Of a stretch of 64,000 bases of DNA, positions 27,404 through 37,329 are shown in pieces; positions within the stretch are counted from its first letter, which is position 1; each line of letters begins with the position of its first letter. Below the pieces are notes generated by a model, which was not told the DNA's origin, searched no databases, and worked only from the letters and a program-made list of their open reading frames with translations. This DNA is from Acidiferrobacterales bacterium. Lineage in GTDB: Bacteria > Pseudomonadota > Gammaproteobacteria > Acidiferrobacterales > SZUA-150. The position numbers were made by a program, and so were the translations under genes. The DNA lies in contig CAMYII010000105.1 of the NCBI GenBank assembly GCA_947258385.1, positions 62,001 to 126,000 of the forward strand, written 5' to 3'.

Positions 27404-28198
27404 ATGCACCCGATGTTAAACACCGCTGTCAAGGCCGCGCGGCGTGCCGGTAATCTTATCCTGCGTTATATCGATCAGCTAGAGCGGCTCAGCATTGAGA
27501 CCAAGGGACGCGGCGACTTCGTCAGCGAGGTCGACCGGGCGGCGGAGGAGGCCATCATTCACGTCATCCGCAGCGGTTACCCGAACCATGCCATCCTGGC
27601 CGAGGAGAGCGGCCAACAGCCGGGCAACGAGTATCAATGGATCATCGATCCGCTCGATGGCACCACCAATTTTCTCCACGGCTATCCCCAGTTCGCCGTC
27701 TCCATCGCCCTTGAGCGCAACCGCAGACTGGAGCAGGCAGTGGTCTTTGACCCGCTGCGCAACGAGATCTTCACCGCCTCTCGCGGCGGCGGCGCCCAGC
27801 TCAATGAGCGCCGGGTCCGCGTCAGCAAGGTCACACGCCTGGAGCATGCCTTGTTGGGGACCGGTTTTCCTTTCAAGACGCACGAACATCTTGAAACCTG
27901 GATCAATACCTTTCGCGAGCTGCTTACCCACAGCAGCGGCGTTCGCCGCGCCGGCTCGGCGGCCTTGGATCTGGCCCACGTGGCCTGTGGACGCCTGGAC
28001 GGTTTCTGGGAATTTGGCCTGAGCCCCTGGGACATGGCCGCCGGCGCCCTGCTAATACAGGAAGCGGGCGGGCTCACCGGCGACTTTGCCGGCGGCCCAA
28101 CGTTCCTCCAGGGCGGCAATATCGTTGCCGGCAACCCCAAGATCTATGCCGAGATGCTGCGGCGGATTCAGCCTTATCTTCCGGCGGGACTGACGTGA
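27404..28198 (+). CDS. suhB: Inositol-1-monophosphatase family protein SuhB
   Basis: A 264-residue Mg-dependent phosphatase. The metal-site motifs EEs (near 66), WIIDPLDGTTNFLHG (near 82) and the later WDMAAGALLIQEAGG (near 210) are intact. E. coli SuhB also joins the rRNA antitermination complex. The ATG at 27404 has CAGGAG at optimal distance. The frame is open upstream to 27206, but that part overlaps trmJ and is not conserved. Confidence 0.95.
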   Translation: MHPMLNTAVKAARRAGNLILRYIDQLERLSIETKGRGDFVSEVDRAAEEAIIHVIRSGYPNHAILAEESGQQPGNEYQWIIDPLDGTTNFLHGYPQFAVSIALERNRRLEQAVVFDPLRNEIFTASRGGGAQLNERRVRVSKVTRLEHALLGTGFPFKTHEHLETWINTFRELLTHSSGVRRAGSAALDLAHVACGRLDGFWEFGLSPWDMAAGALLIQEAGGLTGDFAGGPTFLQGGNIVAGNPKIYAEMLRRIQPYLPAGLT

Positions 28199-28203
28199 AT
28201 CGC

Positions 28204-29937
28204 TCAGGCGCCGGCGGCATCGGCGAACACGATGCGTTCGAAAGCACCGGTTTGCTCCAGCACTTCCAACGCCTTGACTCGGCGTACCGGCGCCTCGCCG
28301 GCGCTGAGCAGCCAGGTGTCCGGCTGCCGAAGCGCGCCCCGCGGCACGATCAGGCTGGCGGGCTGGCGCAAAACCTCAACCGACGGCAGCAGTAGCCCCT
28401 GCGAGTACGGTCGATCGTTCGCGCCGGGCACAGCCGCCTTGAGGGCCACGGGTATCACCGTCGGGGCCAGCATCGCCACGCCCATTTCTGTTGTTTGTTC
28501 GTCGGGGGCCCGCATCCAACGCACTACACCCACGCGCCACTGCGCCGGACTGGCGGGGTCCTGGATGCCGATTAACTCCCCGACACGGACATAGGACCCA
28601 TGGCTGCCCACGGTGGCCAAAAGCATCCCGCCCACGCTCTCATCCCGGATCTGCCAGCGGTCCACGCGGTAGACCTCGCGCGCCCGCAATACGGGCTCCG
28701 CCAGTCGCTTTCCGGAGGCCGCGATCTCCTCGATCGCGTCCTGCTCGTCCAGGTCGACGAACGCCCGCTCCGCCGAGGCGTTTGGACTATCGGTATCGAT
28801 CTTGTCCGGTAGCGAGACCTTTTTATCTGGCGTTGTCTGCGTGGCCTGCCCCGGCGGCGCGAACGGCTTTTGCCCGCTGCTGAAAAAATGCACCGCGTTG
28901 ATCCCGCTGGCAACGAAATAATAACCCCGCCGTTTGACACGCGAGCGCTGGCGCCGCGCCGCCAGGCCCCAGAACCGGATCATCCGCCGCAACATGTCCA
29001 GACACGCCGAGTCCAGCCACTCTGTACCGAGATCGAGCACACGGGTCGATTCGCCTTTCTTCAGGTGATTGATAAAACCCTGTACCGTGCTCGCCAGCAC
29101 CACCGCATTGAGCGCTCGCAGATGCGGCACCGGTTGCAGACTGACATCCCGGGGATAGGGCACCGGCGGCGCGTCCTTGGACAGATCGATCAAGAAGTGG
29201 CCCACGGGATTGGCGACCTCCAGCTCGCGATGAATCATCGCCTCCCCCGCCCAGCGCTCGAGAAACTGGTCAATTCTCCGGCATTCGCCCTGCGGCAGCT
29301 GGTACGGATTGCACAGGCCCAACAGCACGATCTCCAAATACAGATGGTAGATCGGCGGCTTGTCGCCGCCTGTTTTGGCCGCGCCGACACTGTGCTCGAC
29401 AAACCAGCCGAAGTGCTCGGCAAAACGATACAGCTCGTGGACCTCGGTCCAGGCCCCTGACGGACAGGGTATGTAAATCTGATATGACTGCTGCAGGACT
29501 TCGCCCAGATAACGCATAGCCGCTTCCACCGCGACGGCCAGCATTTTTTTTCGACCCCAGGACATGCGCGCGTGATAGGCGTCGTGGACCACACATTTGT
29601 AGCCGTTGGCCATCTCCAGATGAAGCTGGCGAATGAATTCGGCAAGCTGCCGCTTCCTTGGGGTCAAGGGGAGCACCGCACGGGTGAAATGATGCAGCAG
29701 CGCATCGGCCACGGTGGCGACCGGCTTATGGTACAGCTCCATGAGTTTAAGCCGGTCCTGGGCCCCGAGCTCGAGGCGGTTCAACGTGTATAAGGATTGA
29801 TATATCTCGCGTGCCGCTTCGGGGCTATCGGCGAGCGGCAAGGTCGCTAACCAGGCGCGTGTTTGTTTCGGTGTCGTCTCCGCCACCCACGCCGAGACCT
29901 CCTTATCGGGAATGGAAATCGCCAGACCGGCCGCCAT
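28204..29937 (-). CDS. Uncharacterised 577-residue protein with weak PilZ-like C-terminus
   Basis: A cytosolic protein without membrane segments. The N-terminal ~330 residues are mostly helical (SPEAAREIYQSLYTLNRLEL; RKRQLAEFIRQLHLEMANGYK). A second part after ~430 contains DRWQIRDESVGGMLLATV, which resembles the D/N-x-S-x-x-G half of a PilZ c-di-GMP site, but the partner RxxxR motif is not at the expected distance. Similar long proteins next to housekeeping genes are, as I recall, annotated as c-di-GMP receptors in other gammaproteobacteria. It is convergent with suhB (5-bp gap). A TATAAT on the minus strand (30019-30014) without a good -35 may be its promoter. Confidence 0.8.
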   Translation of the reverse strand: MAAGLAISIPDKEVSAWVAETTPKQTRAWLATLPLADSPEAAREIYQSLYTLNRLELGAQDRLKLMELYHKPVATVADALLHHFTRAVLPLTPRKRQLAEFIRQLHLEMANGYKCVVHDAYHARMSWGRKKMLAVAVEAAMRYLGEVLQQSYQIYIPCPSGAWTEVHELYRFAEHFGWFVEHSVGAAKTGGDKPPIYHLYLEIVLLGLCNPYQLPQGECRRIDQFLERWAGEAMIHRELEVANPVGHFLIDLSKDAPPVPYPRDVSLQPVPHLRALNAVVLASTVQGFINHLKKGESTRVLDLGTEWLDSACLDMLRRMIRFWGLAARRQRSRVKRRGYYFVASGINAVHFFSSGQKPFAPPGQATQTTPDKKVSLPDKIDTDSPNASAERAFVDLDEQDAIEEIAASGKRLAEPVLRAREVYRVDRWQIRDESVGGMLLATVGSHGSYVRVGELIGIQDPASPAQWRVGVVRWMRAPDEQTTEMGVAMLAPTVIPVALKAAVPGANDRPYSQGLLLPSVEVLRQPASLIVPRGALRQPDTWLLSAGEAPVRRVKALEVLEQTGAFERIVFADAAGA

Positions 29938-30218
29938 CACAATACCCCCGCCGGGAGTCGAGACCCCCGCTTGGTTTTAGAAATAAAGGTCTTTTATATG
30001 GTTATATTAAGGCATTATAGCCCAGTGAAGGCCACCGGCGGGCGCCTCGCTTTGGGACACCCTGCCGATGCCTTATCCGCCGCAAACCGCCGCGGCGGCG
30101 CTGCCGGGGCTTATTTCCCGCCTTCCCGGCCCCGCAGTGACAACGGGTTCCAATCACCACTGGCAAGCGTGTATGATTCGCACCGCCCGTGAGTAACAGG
30201 AAGATTGGAGACAGAGCT

Positions 30219-30542
30219 ATGGCCTACGTGGTGACCGAAAACTGCATCCGCTGCAAATACACCGATTGTGTTGAAGTCTGCCCGGTGGATTGTTTCCACG
30301 AAGGACCGAATATGCTTGTGATTGACCCGGACGAATGTATTGACTGCACGCTGTGCGTGCCCGAATGTCCGGTGAACGCAATCTACGCGGAGGATGATTT
30401 GCCGGAGGATCAACGGCAATTTATTGAGCTCAACGCGGAGCTGGCGCGCGACTGGCCTGTGCTCACGGAGAAGATTGACGCGCCGGCCGATGCCGCGGAA
30501 TGGGAAGACAAACCGAACAAGTCCCAATACCTTGAACGGTGA
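30219..30542 (+). CDS. fdxA: Seven-iron ferredoxin FdxA ([3Fe-4S][4Fe-4S])
   Basis: A 107-residue ferredoxin. [17 protein letters not shown] near residue 9 and [13 protein letters not shown] near residue 40 provide the ligands for a 3Fe and a 4Fe cluster, and the C-terminal ~50 residues are the family-typical extension ([15 protein letters not shown]). It is a low-potential electron carrier of unknown specific partner. The ATG at 30219 has TTGGAG upstream; a longer frame from 30189 is not supported. The helicase-nuclease gene begins inside its last codons. Confidence 0.96.
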   Translation: MAYVVTENCIRCKYTDCVEVCPVDCFHEGPNMLVIDPDECIDCTLCVPECPVNAIYAEDDLPEDQRQFIELNAELARDWPVLTEKIDAPADAAEWEDKPNKSQYLER

Positions 30543-33477
30543 ATCCCAAGCCCGCAGCCGCCAATTCCTTCGACTCGTTCCCTATGAACAGGATCCGCTG
30601 CTGACGCTAGCCCGGCTGCTGCTTGAGCGGTCACTCACCCCACCGGTCGACCTCAGTCAAGACGTCGTCCTGTTCCCGCACAGTTCGATCGTTCCGCGTT
30701 TCCGGCAAGTTCTCTTGAACACCGCCAGCCAGTGCGGGGTCACCGCCCTGGTGCCGCCCTACACCGGCACCCTCTCTGGCTGGCTGCAAGGCCTGTTGCC
30801 AAACGATGGGCGCTTGCTTGCCGGCAGCGCACGCGAGGCGTTGCTGTTTGAGGCGCTAAACGATCACCCCCAATTGTGCGCCAAATATGGCACCTGGCCC
30901 CTGATTGACAGTCTGCTCGCGCTGTTCGACGAGCTTAGCGCGAACCGCAGGCTTGACACGCGCGACGCGCAGGCGTTTGCCCGGCGGCTCGCCGAGGGCT
31001 ACGGCATCACCGATCCCACGCTCGCGCCGCTCGGTGACGAGGCTAGACTGGCCTATACACTCTGGCGGGCCTGGCGGCAGCAACTGCATTCGAGCAACCT
31101 CGTTGACGAACCGCATTGGCTGGCCGATGGCCTGGCGCGGTCTATCGAGCTGCTCCCGCCGCACGGCCACCTCTACGCCGCCGGTTTTGTCCACTTCAGC
31201 CAGAGCGAATTCAGCTGGCTCAAGGCCTTGCTTGCACGCCAGCGGCTGACGCTCCTCGTGCATGGACAGGCCGGGGACCACGGCGACGGCTACCACCCCG
31301 ACAGCCTGGTCTCGACCTTGCTGCGCGAGCTCGACATAAGCCCTTGCCCGGTCGAAAAACGGAATGCCTTTTCATCGGCGCTGGATGAAGTGTTCCGGCA
31401 TCAAGGTGATGACATGCGCACGCGCGCCCGGCGCCTGGCCGCTGCCCGACCCGAAAGCCCGTTGGAGGGCCGTGTCGTGATCCATGAGGCCAGCGATGCG
31501 GAACACGAGGCACGCGCCATTGACATACAGGTCCGGCGCTGGCGCCTGCAAGGCCTGCACAACATCGGCATCGTGACCAACGACCGCAGACTGGCACGAC
31601 GTGTGCGCGCACTCCTGGAACGTGCCAACATCTATCTGCTGGATACCGCGGGCTGGGCACTGTCGACCACCAGCGCCGCCACGGTACTCATGCGCTGGCT
31701 TGAATGTGTCGAACAGGATTTTGCCCATGCGCCGTTGCTCGATCTGTTGAAATCCCCTTTTCTCGCACTCGATGAGATCGCGAATGAGAACGCTGTCCTC
31801 GTCTTTGAGCAGTCGGTGATCAAACATCACAACCTGAGGCGGAGTCTCGAACGCTACCGCGCGACGGTGGCTGAATCCCGGGTAGCATTGAGCGCAGTCC
31901 ATGGGGTCGAAACCGTCAGTGGGATCCAGGCCTTGTTGCATACGCTATCACAGGCCGCAAGCCGGCTTCGTCCTTTATTAACCGATAGACCGAGCCGCGC
32001 CAGCGACTTCCTGCAGGCGATTTTCCATGCGCTGGAGACGCTGGGCATCGCCGGGCGTTATGCCGAGGATGCCGCCGGTCAGCAGTTGCTCGCTGAGCTG
32101 CAGCAGATGCATGGTGGCCTCGCTGCGCGCCCTGTCAACATGCACTGGCGGCAGTTCCATACCTGGTTGCGACGCACCCTGGAACAACGCAACTTCCGAC
32201 CGGAAATGAGCGGTCGCGAGGTCGAGCTGATGGGAATGCCCGAGAGCAGGCTGTACCAATTCGATGCTGTGATTATCGCCGGTGCCACGCGCGAGCATTT
32301 GCCGGGCAGAATCGCGGATTCTCCGTTTTTCAATGACGGTGTCCGCCGGCAGTTGGGATTGCCCGAAAAACGCGAGAAACGCAACGTCGCGTTCCATGAT
32401 TTCCGGCGTCTGTTGGAAGCGGCGCCGGCTGTTGTGATCAGCCTGCGTCGCGAACAGGACGGTGAGGCGATCATTCCGAGCCCATGGGTCGAACGCCTCA
32501 AGGCATTCCACGCGCTGGCCTACGGTGCGACGCTGAGCGATCGTGTCCTGGAGCGCCTGGCGCAAGCGCCCGAAACGCAACTCGCGCATCACGACGCCTC
32601 GCCCATGCCAGAGCCGGCGGTGCGACCGGCCGTGCGCATCCCACCGTCGCTCGTACCGACCACGATCTCCGCCTCGGCGCATCAACGTCTGGTCGACTGC
32701 CCCTATCAATATTACGTCCATCACTGCCTGAGGCTGAAATCACCCGAGGAGGTCCGTGAGCAACTGGACAAGGCCGACTACGGCCAGCGGGTCCATCAGA
32801 TACTGCAGGCCTTTCACCAGGATGTGATGCATCTGCCGGGACCGTTCGCCGAAGCGATCACTGCCGACAACCGGGCCGCAGCGCAAGCATCGTTGACTGA
32901 AATCACACAGGCCGCATTCGCCGATGATATCAAAAACGACTATCTCGCCCGCGGGTGGTTGTATCGCTGGCTGCAGAGCCTGCCGCGTTATCTCGACTGG
33001 CAGATCCAACATGCCCGGCATTGGACGCCCGTGGCCGCCGAATGCACGAGGGAACAGACACTCGGCGGCGGCGCAGATGAGGTCATGCTGACGGGCCGCG
33101 TTGATCGTCTGGATCAAGCACCGCAAGGCCTTGGCATTATCGACTATAAAACGGGCGCCGTGCCGCCACTAGAGATGATCCTGGCCGGTGAGGCCGTTCA
33201 ATTACCCTTCTATAGCCTGTTGCTCGACAGACCCGTGCAGGCGGCACGGTTCCTTGCCTTGGATCGCAACGTCTCCAGCAAGGCCGGCGTTGAGGGTGAG
33301 ACACTGGCGACGCTCGCAAGTCAAGTACGGCGACGCCTGCAGCGGGTGCAGCACGCCATGCGGGACGGCGCCGGACTGCCGGCCTGGGGCGATTCGATCA
33401 CCTGTGGTCATTGTCAAGTAGAGGGTCTGTGCCGGAGAGGCCTGTGGCGGGATGCACAACAAAAAACGGCGGCCTGA
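30532..33477 (+). CDS. AddB-like helicase/Fe-S nuclease of recombinational repair
   Basis: About 981 residues. A UvrD-like helicase-fold region without an obvious Walker A fills the first two thirds ([17 protein letters not shown] near the start; [17 protein letters not shown] near 620). The C-terminus is a PD-(D/E)XK nuclease: LTGRVDRLD followed by GIIDYKTG. Cysteines before ([11 protein letters not shown]) and after ([10 protein letters not shown]) the nuclease core have the AddB/Cas4-type spacing for a 4Fe-4S cluster. This fits the AddB-like 'probable DNA repair protein' family. The likely start is a TTG at 30532, overlapping fdxA by 11 bases; frames further upstream lie inside fdxA. The AddA-like partner follows at 33770. 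Confidence 0.88.
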   Translation: MNGESQARSRQFLRLVPYEQDPLLTLARLLLERSLTPPVDLSQDVVLFPHSSIVPRFRQVLLNTASQCGVTALVPPYTGTLSGWLQGLLPNDGRLLAGSAREALLFEALNDHPQLCAKYGTWPLIDSLLALFDELSANRRLDTRDAQAFARRLAEGYGITDPTLAPLGDEARLAYTLWRAWRQQLHSSNLVDEPHWLADGLARSIELLPPHGHLYAAGFVHFSQSEFSWLKALLARQRLTLLVHGQAGDHGDGYHPDSLVSTLLRELDISPCPVEKRNAFSSALDEVFRHQGDDMRTRARRLAAARPESPLEGRVVIHEASDAEHEARAIDIQVRRWRLQGLHNIGIVTNDRRLARRVRALLERANIYLLDTAGWALSTTSAATVLMRWLECVEQDFAHAPLLDLLKSPFLALDEIANENAVLVFEQSVIKHHNLRRSLERYRATVAESRVALSAVHGVETVSGIQALLHTLSQAASRLRPLLTDRPSRASDFLQAIFHALETLGIAGRYAEDAAGQQLLAELQQMHGGLAARPVNMHWRQFHTWLRRTLEQRNFRPEMSGREVELMGMPESRLYQFDAVIIAGATREHLPGRIADSPFFNDGVRRQLGLPEKREKRNVAFHDFRRLLEAAPAVVISLRREQDGEAIIPSPWVERLKAFHALAYGATLSDRVLERLAQAPETQLAHHDASPMPEPAVRPAVRIPPSLVPTTISASAHQRLVDCPYQYYVHHCLRLKSPEEVREQLDKADYGQRVHQILQAFHQDVMHLPGPFAEAITADNRAAAQASLTEITQAAFADDIKNDYLARGWLYRWLQSLPRYLDWQIQHARHWTPVAAECTREQTLGGGADEVMLTGRVDRLDQAPQGLGIIDYKTGAVPPLEMILAGEAVQLPFYSLLLDRPVQAARFLALDRNVSSKAGVEGETLATLASQVRRRLQRVQHAMRDGAGLPAWGDSITCGHCQVEGLCRRGLWRDAQQKTAA

Positions 33478-33486
33478 CAGCCGCCG
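33461..33486 (-). terminator. Strong intrinsic terminator in minus orientation at the addB-like 3' end
   Basis: CGGCGGC (33486-33480 on the minus strand) pairs with GCCGCCG (33473-33467) over a 6-base loop and is followed by six T residues (33466-33461). Both annotated neighbours are on the plus strand, where no T tract follows the hairpin. The element is therefore oriented to end a transcript coming from the 33487-33769 gap, in which I see no protein gene. Confidence 0.6.
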
Positions 33487-33769
33487 ATGTGCGTATGGGT
33501 TGAGCATTGCAATACCTGCATTGTGTATACATCCTTGTGGATGCTGTCTGTCGGTGTGTCAGGCAGTGCGGATCTCTGTATCCCCTTGAAACACCGGCTG
33601 CCCCCGGCAGACATTATTAATGTTTCACGAACCTTGGATAAAATCAAGCAAAAACGGGCGCGATCACATCTTGCGGCATGCGCGAGTCCAGGCGCTAGTC
33701 TAATCAGCGAGTTAGTGAATTTCACTACGTGGCAATATTATTAAATACTTTCATTGAACCATAGCGTTA

Positions 33770-36700
33770 ATGCCGGACACGCCACAATACGACATCGCCA
33801 GTACCGAAGTTGACATCGGGCGGGCCACGTCAACGAAAAATAACCTGACGGTGCACGCCTCGGCCGGTACCGGCAAGACCTGGCTGCTTGCCAGCCGCAT
33901 CATTCGCCTGTTGCTGACGGGCGTTGCACCCGGCGCCATCCTCGCGATCACGTTCACGCGCAAGGCCGCCGCGGAAATCCATCAACGGGTAAGCGAGCGC
34001 CTGCTGGTCATGGCCTCGTGCGGCGATGAAATGCTCAAGAGCCACTTAACGCAGCTGGGGGCAGAACCCAACGCGGAAACCGTCATCCAGGCGCGTGGAC
34101 TTTATGAACACCTGTTAAGCGCCGAGCATGAACTGCGCGCCAGCACTTTCCATGCCTTCTGCCAGGAGATCCTGCACCGGTTTCCGCTCGAGGCCGCGGT
34201 ACCGCCGGGCTTTGATCTGGTGGAAGCCACCGGAGACTTGCTTGCCGGCGCCTGGCAGGGCCTGCAGCATGAATTGACCGACACCAAGCCGGGCGAACTC
34301 GCCACGGCCATGGACACGCTGCTTCAAGGCTGCGGGGGTCTGTTCAATACCCGTCAGGCATTGCACGAATTCTTCAATCATCGAAGCGATTGGTGGGCCT
34401 ATACCGAGGATGCCGCCGATGCCGTGATCGAGGCCGGTGAGCGCCTGCAGCAGACCCTGCAAGTATCGGCCGGTGAAGACCCGGTGAGGCAACTGCTTGA
34501 CGATGCAGCACTGCGTACACAGCTGCAACGCTATGCCGCGCTCCTGGCAAAACATCCGATCAAGACTCACCTCGAGCGCGTACAGGCGATCAGCCAGGCC
34601 TGCGATCCATCGACGGGAATCGAGCAGGCCTTCGCCAGTCTGCTCACGGTATTTTTTAAGCGCGACGCAACGGCCCGAGCGCTCACCCCCAATAAGACAC
34701 TGGCCGCGCGGCTCGGCAGTGACGGTACCGCGGAGCTGGTGTCACTGCATGAGGCATTGCAGACGCGGTTGGAAACCACAAGGGAACAACGCCTGCGGCA
34801 CCGCACACTCGAGCTGTCAAGGGCCTGGTATGTCTGCGGAACGCGTCTGCTGCAACATTACCAACGACTGAAATCCGAACAAAATTTGCTCGATTTCGCC
34901 GATCTTGAATGGCAAACCTATCGCCTGCTGGCGCGTAGCAGGCACGCGGAATGGGTCCAATACAAGCTAGATCAACGTATCGACCATCTGCTGGTCGACG
35001 AGTTCCAGGATACCAATCCGACCCAATGGCGGTTGCTGTTGCCTTTGCTCCAGGAAATGGCCGCCGGTGGCGGCGAACGCAGCCGCAGCGTATTCCTGGT
35101 GGGCGACGATAAGCAATCCATCTATCGCTTCCGCCGCGCCGATCCCCGGCTCTTCCACGCCGCTCGGGACTGGCTGGCACAGCACATGGAGGCTGTCACC
35201 TATGCGCAGCACATGTCCTGGCGTTCCTCGCCGGCCATCATCCAGTTTGTCAATCTTATGTTCGATGATGCCGGCCACGACATCGCCGCGCTGAACGACG
35301 GTGACAGCAGCGGCTCCCTCCTGCCGGGGTTTCCTACCCATGATACGCATCAGCAGGACCTGCCTGGGAGCGTGGAATTGCTGCCGTTGGTACGCAAGCC
35401 CGTCAAAGGGCCGTCAACTGCGGCCACGCCACTGGCATTGCGCAACCCACTGGAGCAGCCGCGCAGCATCGCCGAAGACCAGCGTTATCGGCTCGAGGCC
35501 GAGCGGGTCGCCGCCTGCGTCAAATCGATCATCGGCCGGCCGGTGACCGTGGACCAGACGGTGCGCCCTTTACATTACGGCGACATCGTTGTGTTGTTGC
35601 GTGACCGCACGCATGCCACCTATTATGAGACGGCGTTCCGGGAAGCCGGTCTCCCCTACACCGGCGCGGCGCGCGGCACCTTCCTCGAGTGCCTGGAAGT
35701 CCACGACCTGCTGTGCCTGCTGCAAATTCTGATTGCGCCTTATGACGACCTGGCGCTCGCCGCCGTCTTGCGCTGCCCACTGTTTGCCTGTGGCGATGAT
35801 GACCTGATCCGTCTTGCCCAGGCCGGGCGCGACCGCCCCTGGATCAATCGTCTGTCGGCACTCGCCGCCGAAAGCGAGGCTCACGCTCCCCTCGCGCGTG
35901 CCGCGCGGCTGCTCCATCGCTGGCGCGGCCATGTCGACCGCATACCGGTGCACGATCTGCTGGACCGTATCTATTTTGATGGCAATGTCGTGGCCCGCTT
36001 CATCAGCGCGGCGCCGCCACACCTCAGGCCCCGTGTGGAGGCCAACCTCGCCCGTTTTCTGGAACTTGCTCTGGAGGCCGACAGCGGTCGCTATCCCAGC
36101 CTGTCGCGCTTCCTTGCGTGGTTGAAGTCACTCGACCAGGACGACCGGGACGCACTCTCAGAGCCGCCCACGCTCGATCGGCAGCGCCTAAAGATCATGA
36201 CCATCCATGCCGCCAAGGGACTGGAGGCGCCAGCGGTGTTCCTGGTCGACGCCGCCCGCGACCGTGGACAGCCGGACAAGGGACCGCGTGCACTGATTGA
36301 CTGGCCGGTCGACCGCGCACGGCCGCAACACTTGCATCTCATCGGTAATAAAAAAGATCAGGATGACAAGAGCCGGCGCATCCTTGAGCACCAGCAGACC
36401 GCGGCCCGGCGCGAACAGACAAATTTACTTTACGTTGCCCTGACACGCGCGAAACAATATTTATTTATATCCGGTTGCGAACCTGCGCGAGGTGACAGCA
36501 GGGGCTGGTACGGTTATATCGAAAGACGTCTGCGCCGGCTGTCAAAAACCGGTGCAACCCTGCCGCCCGGCCTCGCGATCGAGCACATCCGTGATGAGGA
36601 TGGCCAGATCATCAACACGCTTGGCCGCACGGAGTATGGCGACAACAGTCTGCAGCCCGATACGGAACCGAGCACGTTAACCGATGCACCGGCAGCGATC

Positions 36701-37297
36701 GACCTGTCGCTGACGCGCCCGCTGGCCCGCCCGGCGCACCCGGGATTTGTGAATCCCAGCCTCGAGGACGGTCAAACGCAGGCCGCAACGGATGTGCCGC
36801 ACGCGCACCCTGACGCCACGGCGGCCAAACAACGCGGCATCGTCATCCATCGCCTGCTGGAACGCCTCGCCGGTGATCCCGATCCGGCAGTGCTGCGCCA
36901 TCGCCTGCGCAACGAACTGGGCGCTTCCCTGAGCGATAAACAGTTTAATGACTGGTGGCGGGAGGCCTCCAATGTCACGCGAAACCCTGCTTTTGCGCCG
37001 TGGTTCGATGCGTCAAACTACCTGCAGGCGCGCAACGAGCTACCGCTCCTCTATGAGCACGACGGCCGGAGTGTGTACGGCATCATTGACCGTGTGGTGA
37101 TCAATGAGCATGAGATCACACTGATCGATTACAAGACCCATTCGCAGGCGACACCGCAAAACATCGAACCGCTCGCGGAAGGCTATCGTGAACAGATGCG
37201 CCTCTACCGCGAAGGCGTGAAGCAGCTCTGGCCGCACCGCCAGGTTCGTACTGTGCTGATCTTTACCGCCTGTAACGGTATCGTGGAAATAAACTAA
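33770..37297 (+). CDS. AddA-like UvrD-type helicase/nuclease
   Basis: A 1,175-residue superfamily 1A helicase with a C-terminal nuclease. Motif I ASAGTGKTWLL lies near residue 35, followed by motif Ia (ILAITFTRKAAAEI), the Walker B-like LVDEFQDTNPTQW near 410, GDDKQSIYRFRRADP near 448, and motif V/VI region TIHAAKGLEAPAVFLVDA and YVALTRAKQYLFISG near 890. The terminal PD-(D/E)XK domain has YGIIDRVVI and TLIDYKTHSQ. This is the AddA/RecB type. With the AddB-like gene upstream it should form a double-strand-break end-resection complex. The gap upstream is 292 bp, and no clear Shine-Dalgarno precedes the ATG. Confidence 0.92.
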   Translation: MPDTPQYDIASTEVDIGRATSTKNNLTVHASAGTGKTWLLASRIIRLLLTGVAPGAILAITFTRKAAAEIHQRVSERLLVMASCGDEMLKSHLTQLGAEPNAETVIQARGLYEHLLSAEHELRASTFHAFCQEILHRFPLEAAVPPGFDLVEATGDLLAGAWQGLQHELTDTKPGELATAMDTLLQGCGGLFNTRQALHEFFNHRSDWWAYTEDAADAVIEAGERLQQTLQVSAGEDPVRQLLDDAALRTQLQRYAALLAKHPIKTHLERVQAISQACDPSTGIEQAFASLLTVFFKRDATARALTPNKTLAARLGSDGTAELVSLHEALQTRLETTREQRLRHRTLELSRAWYVCGTRLLQHYQRLKSEQNLLDFADLEWQTYRLLARSRHAEWVQYKLDQRIDHLLVDEFQDTNPTQWRLLLPLLQEMAAGGGERSRSVFLVGDDKQSIYRFRRADPRLFHAARDWLAQHMEAVTYAQHMSWRSSPAIIQFVNLMFDDAGHDIAALNDGDSSGSLLPGFPTHDTHQQDLPGSVELLPLVRKPVKGPSTAATPLALRNPLEQPRSIAEDQRYRLEAERVAACVKSIIGRPVTVDQTVRPLHYGDIVVLLRDRTHATYYETAFREAGLPYTGAARGTFLECLEVHDLLCLLQILIAPYDDLALAAVLRCPLFACGDDDLIRLAQAGRDRPWINRLSALAAESEAHAPLARAARLLHRWRGHVDRIPVHDLLDRIYFDGNVVARFISAAPPHLRPRVEANLARFLELALEADSGRYPSLSRFLAWLKSLDQDDRDALSEPPTLDRQRLKIMTIHAAKGLEAPAVFLVDAARDRGQPDKGPRALIDWPVDRARPQHLHLIGNKKDQDDKSRRILEHQQTAARREQTNLLYVALTRAKQYLFISGCEPARGDSRGWYGYIERRLRRLSKTGATLPPGLAIEHIRDEDGQIINTLGRTEYGDNSLQPDTEPSTLTDAPAAIDLSLTRPLARPAHPGFVNPSLEDGQTQAATDVPHAHPDATAAKQRGIVIHRLLERLAGDPDPAVLRHRLRNELGASLSDKQFNDWWREASNVTRNPAFAPWFDASNYLQARNELPLLYEHDGRSVYGIIDRVVINEHEITLIDYKTHSQATPQNIEPLAEGYREQMRLYREGVKQLWPHRQVRTVLIFTACNGIVEIN

Positions 37298-37329
37298 GCA
37301 ACCCCGACGACAATTGCGACGTGCTGCAC

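Noticed and set aside
33414-33725. 103-codon minus-strand ORF in the gap between the AddB- and AddA-like genes
   Set aside because: A strong minus-strand terminator (33486-33461) falls inside it, and the translation resembles no protein; a small RNA is a better explanation.
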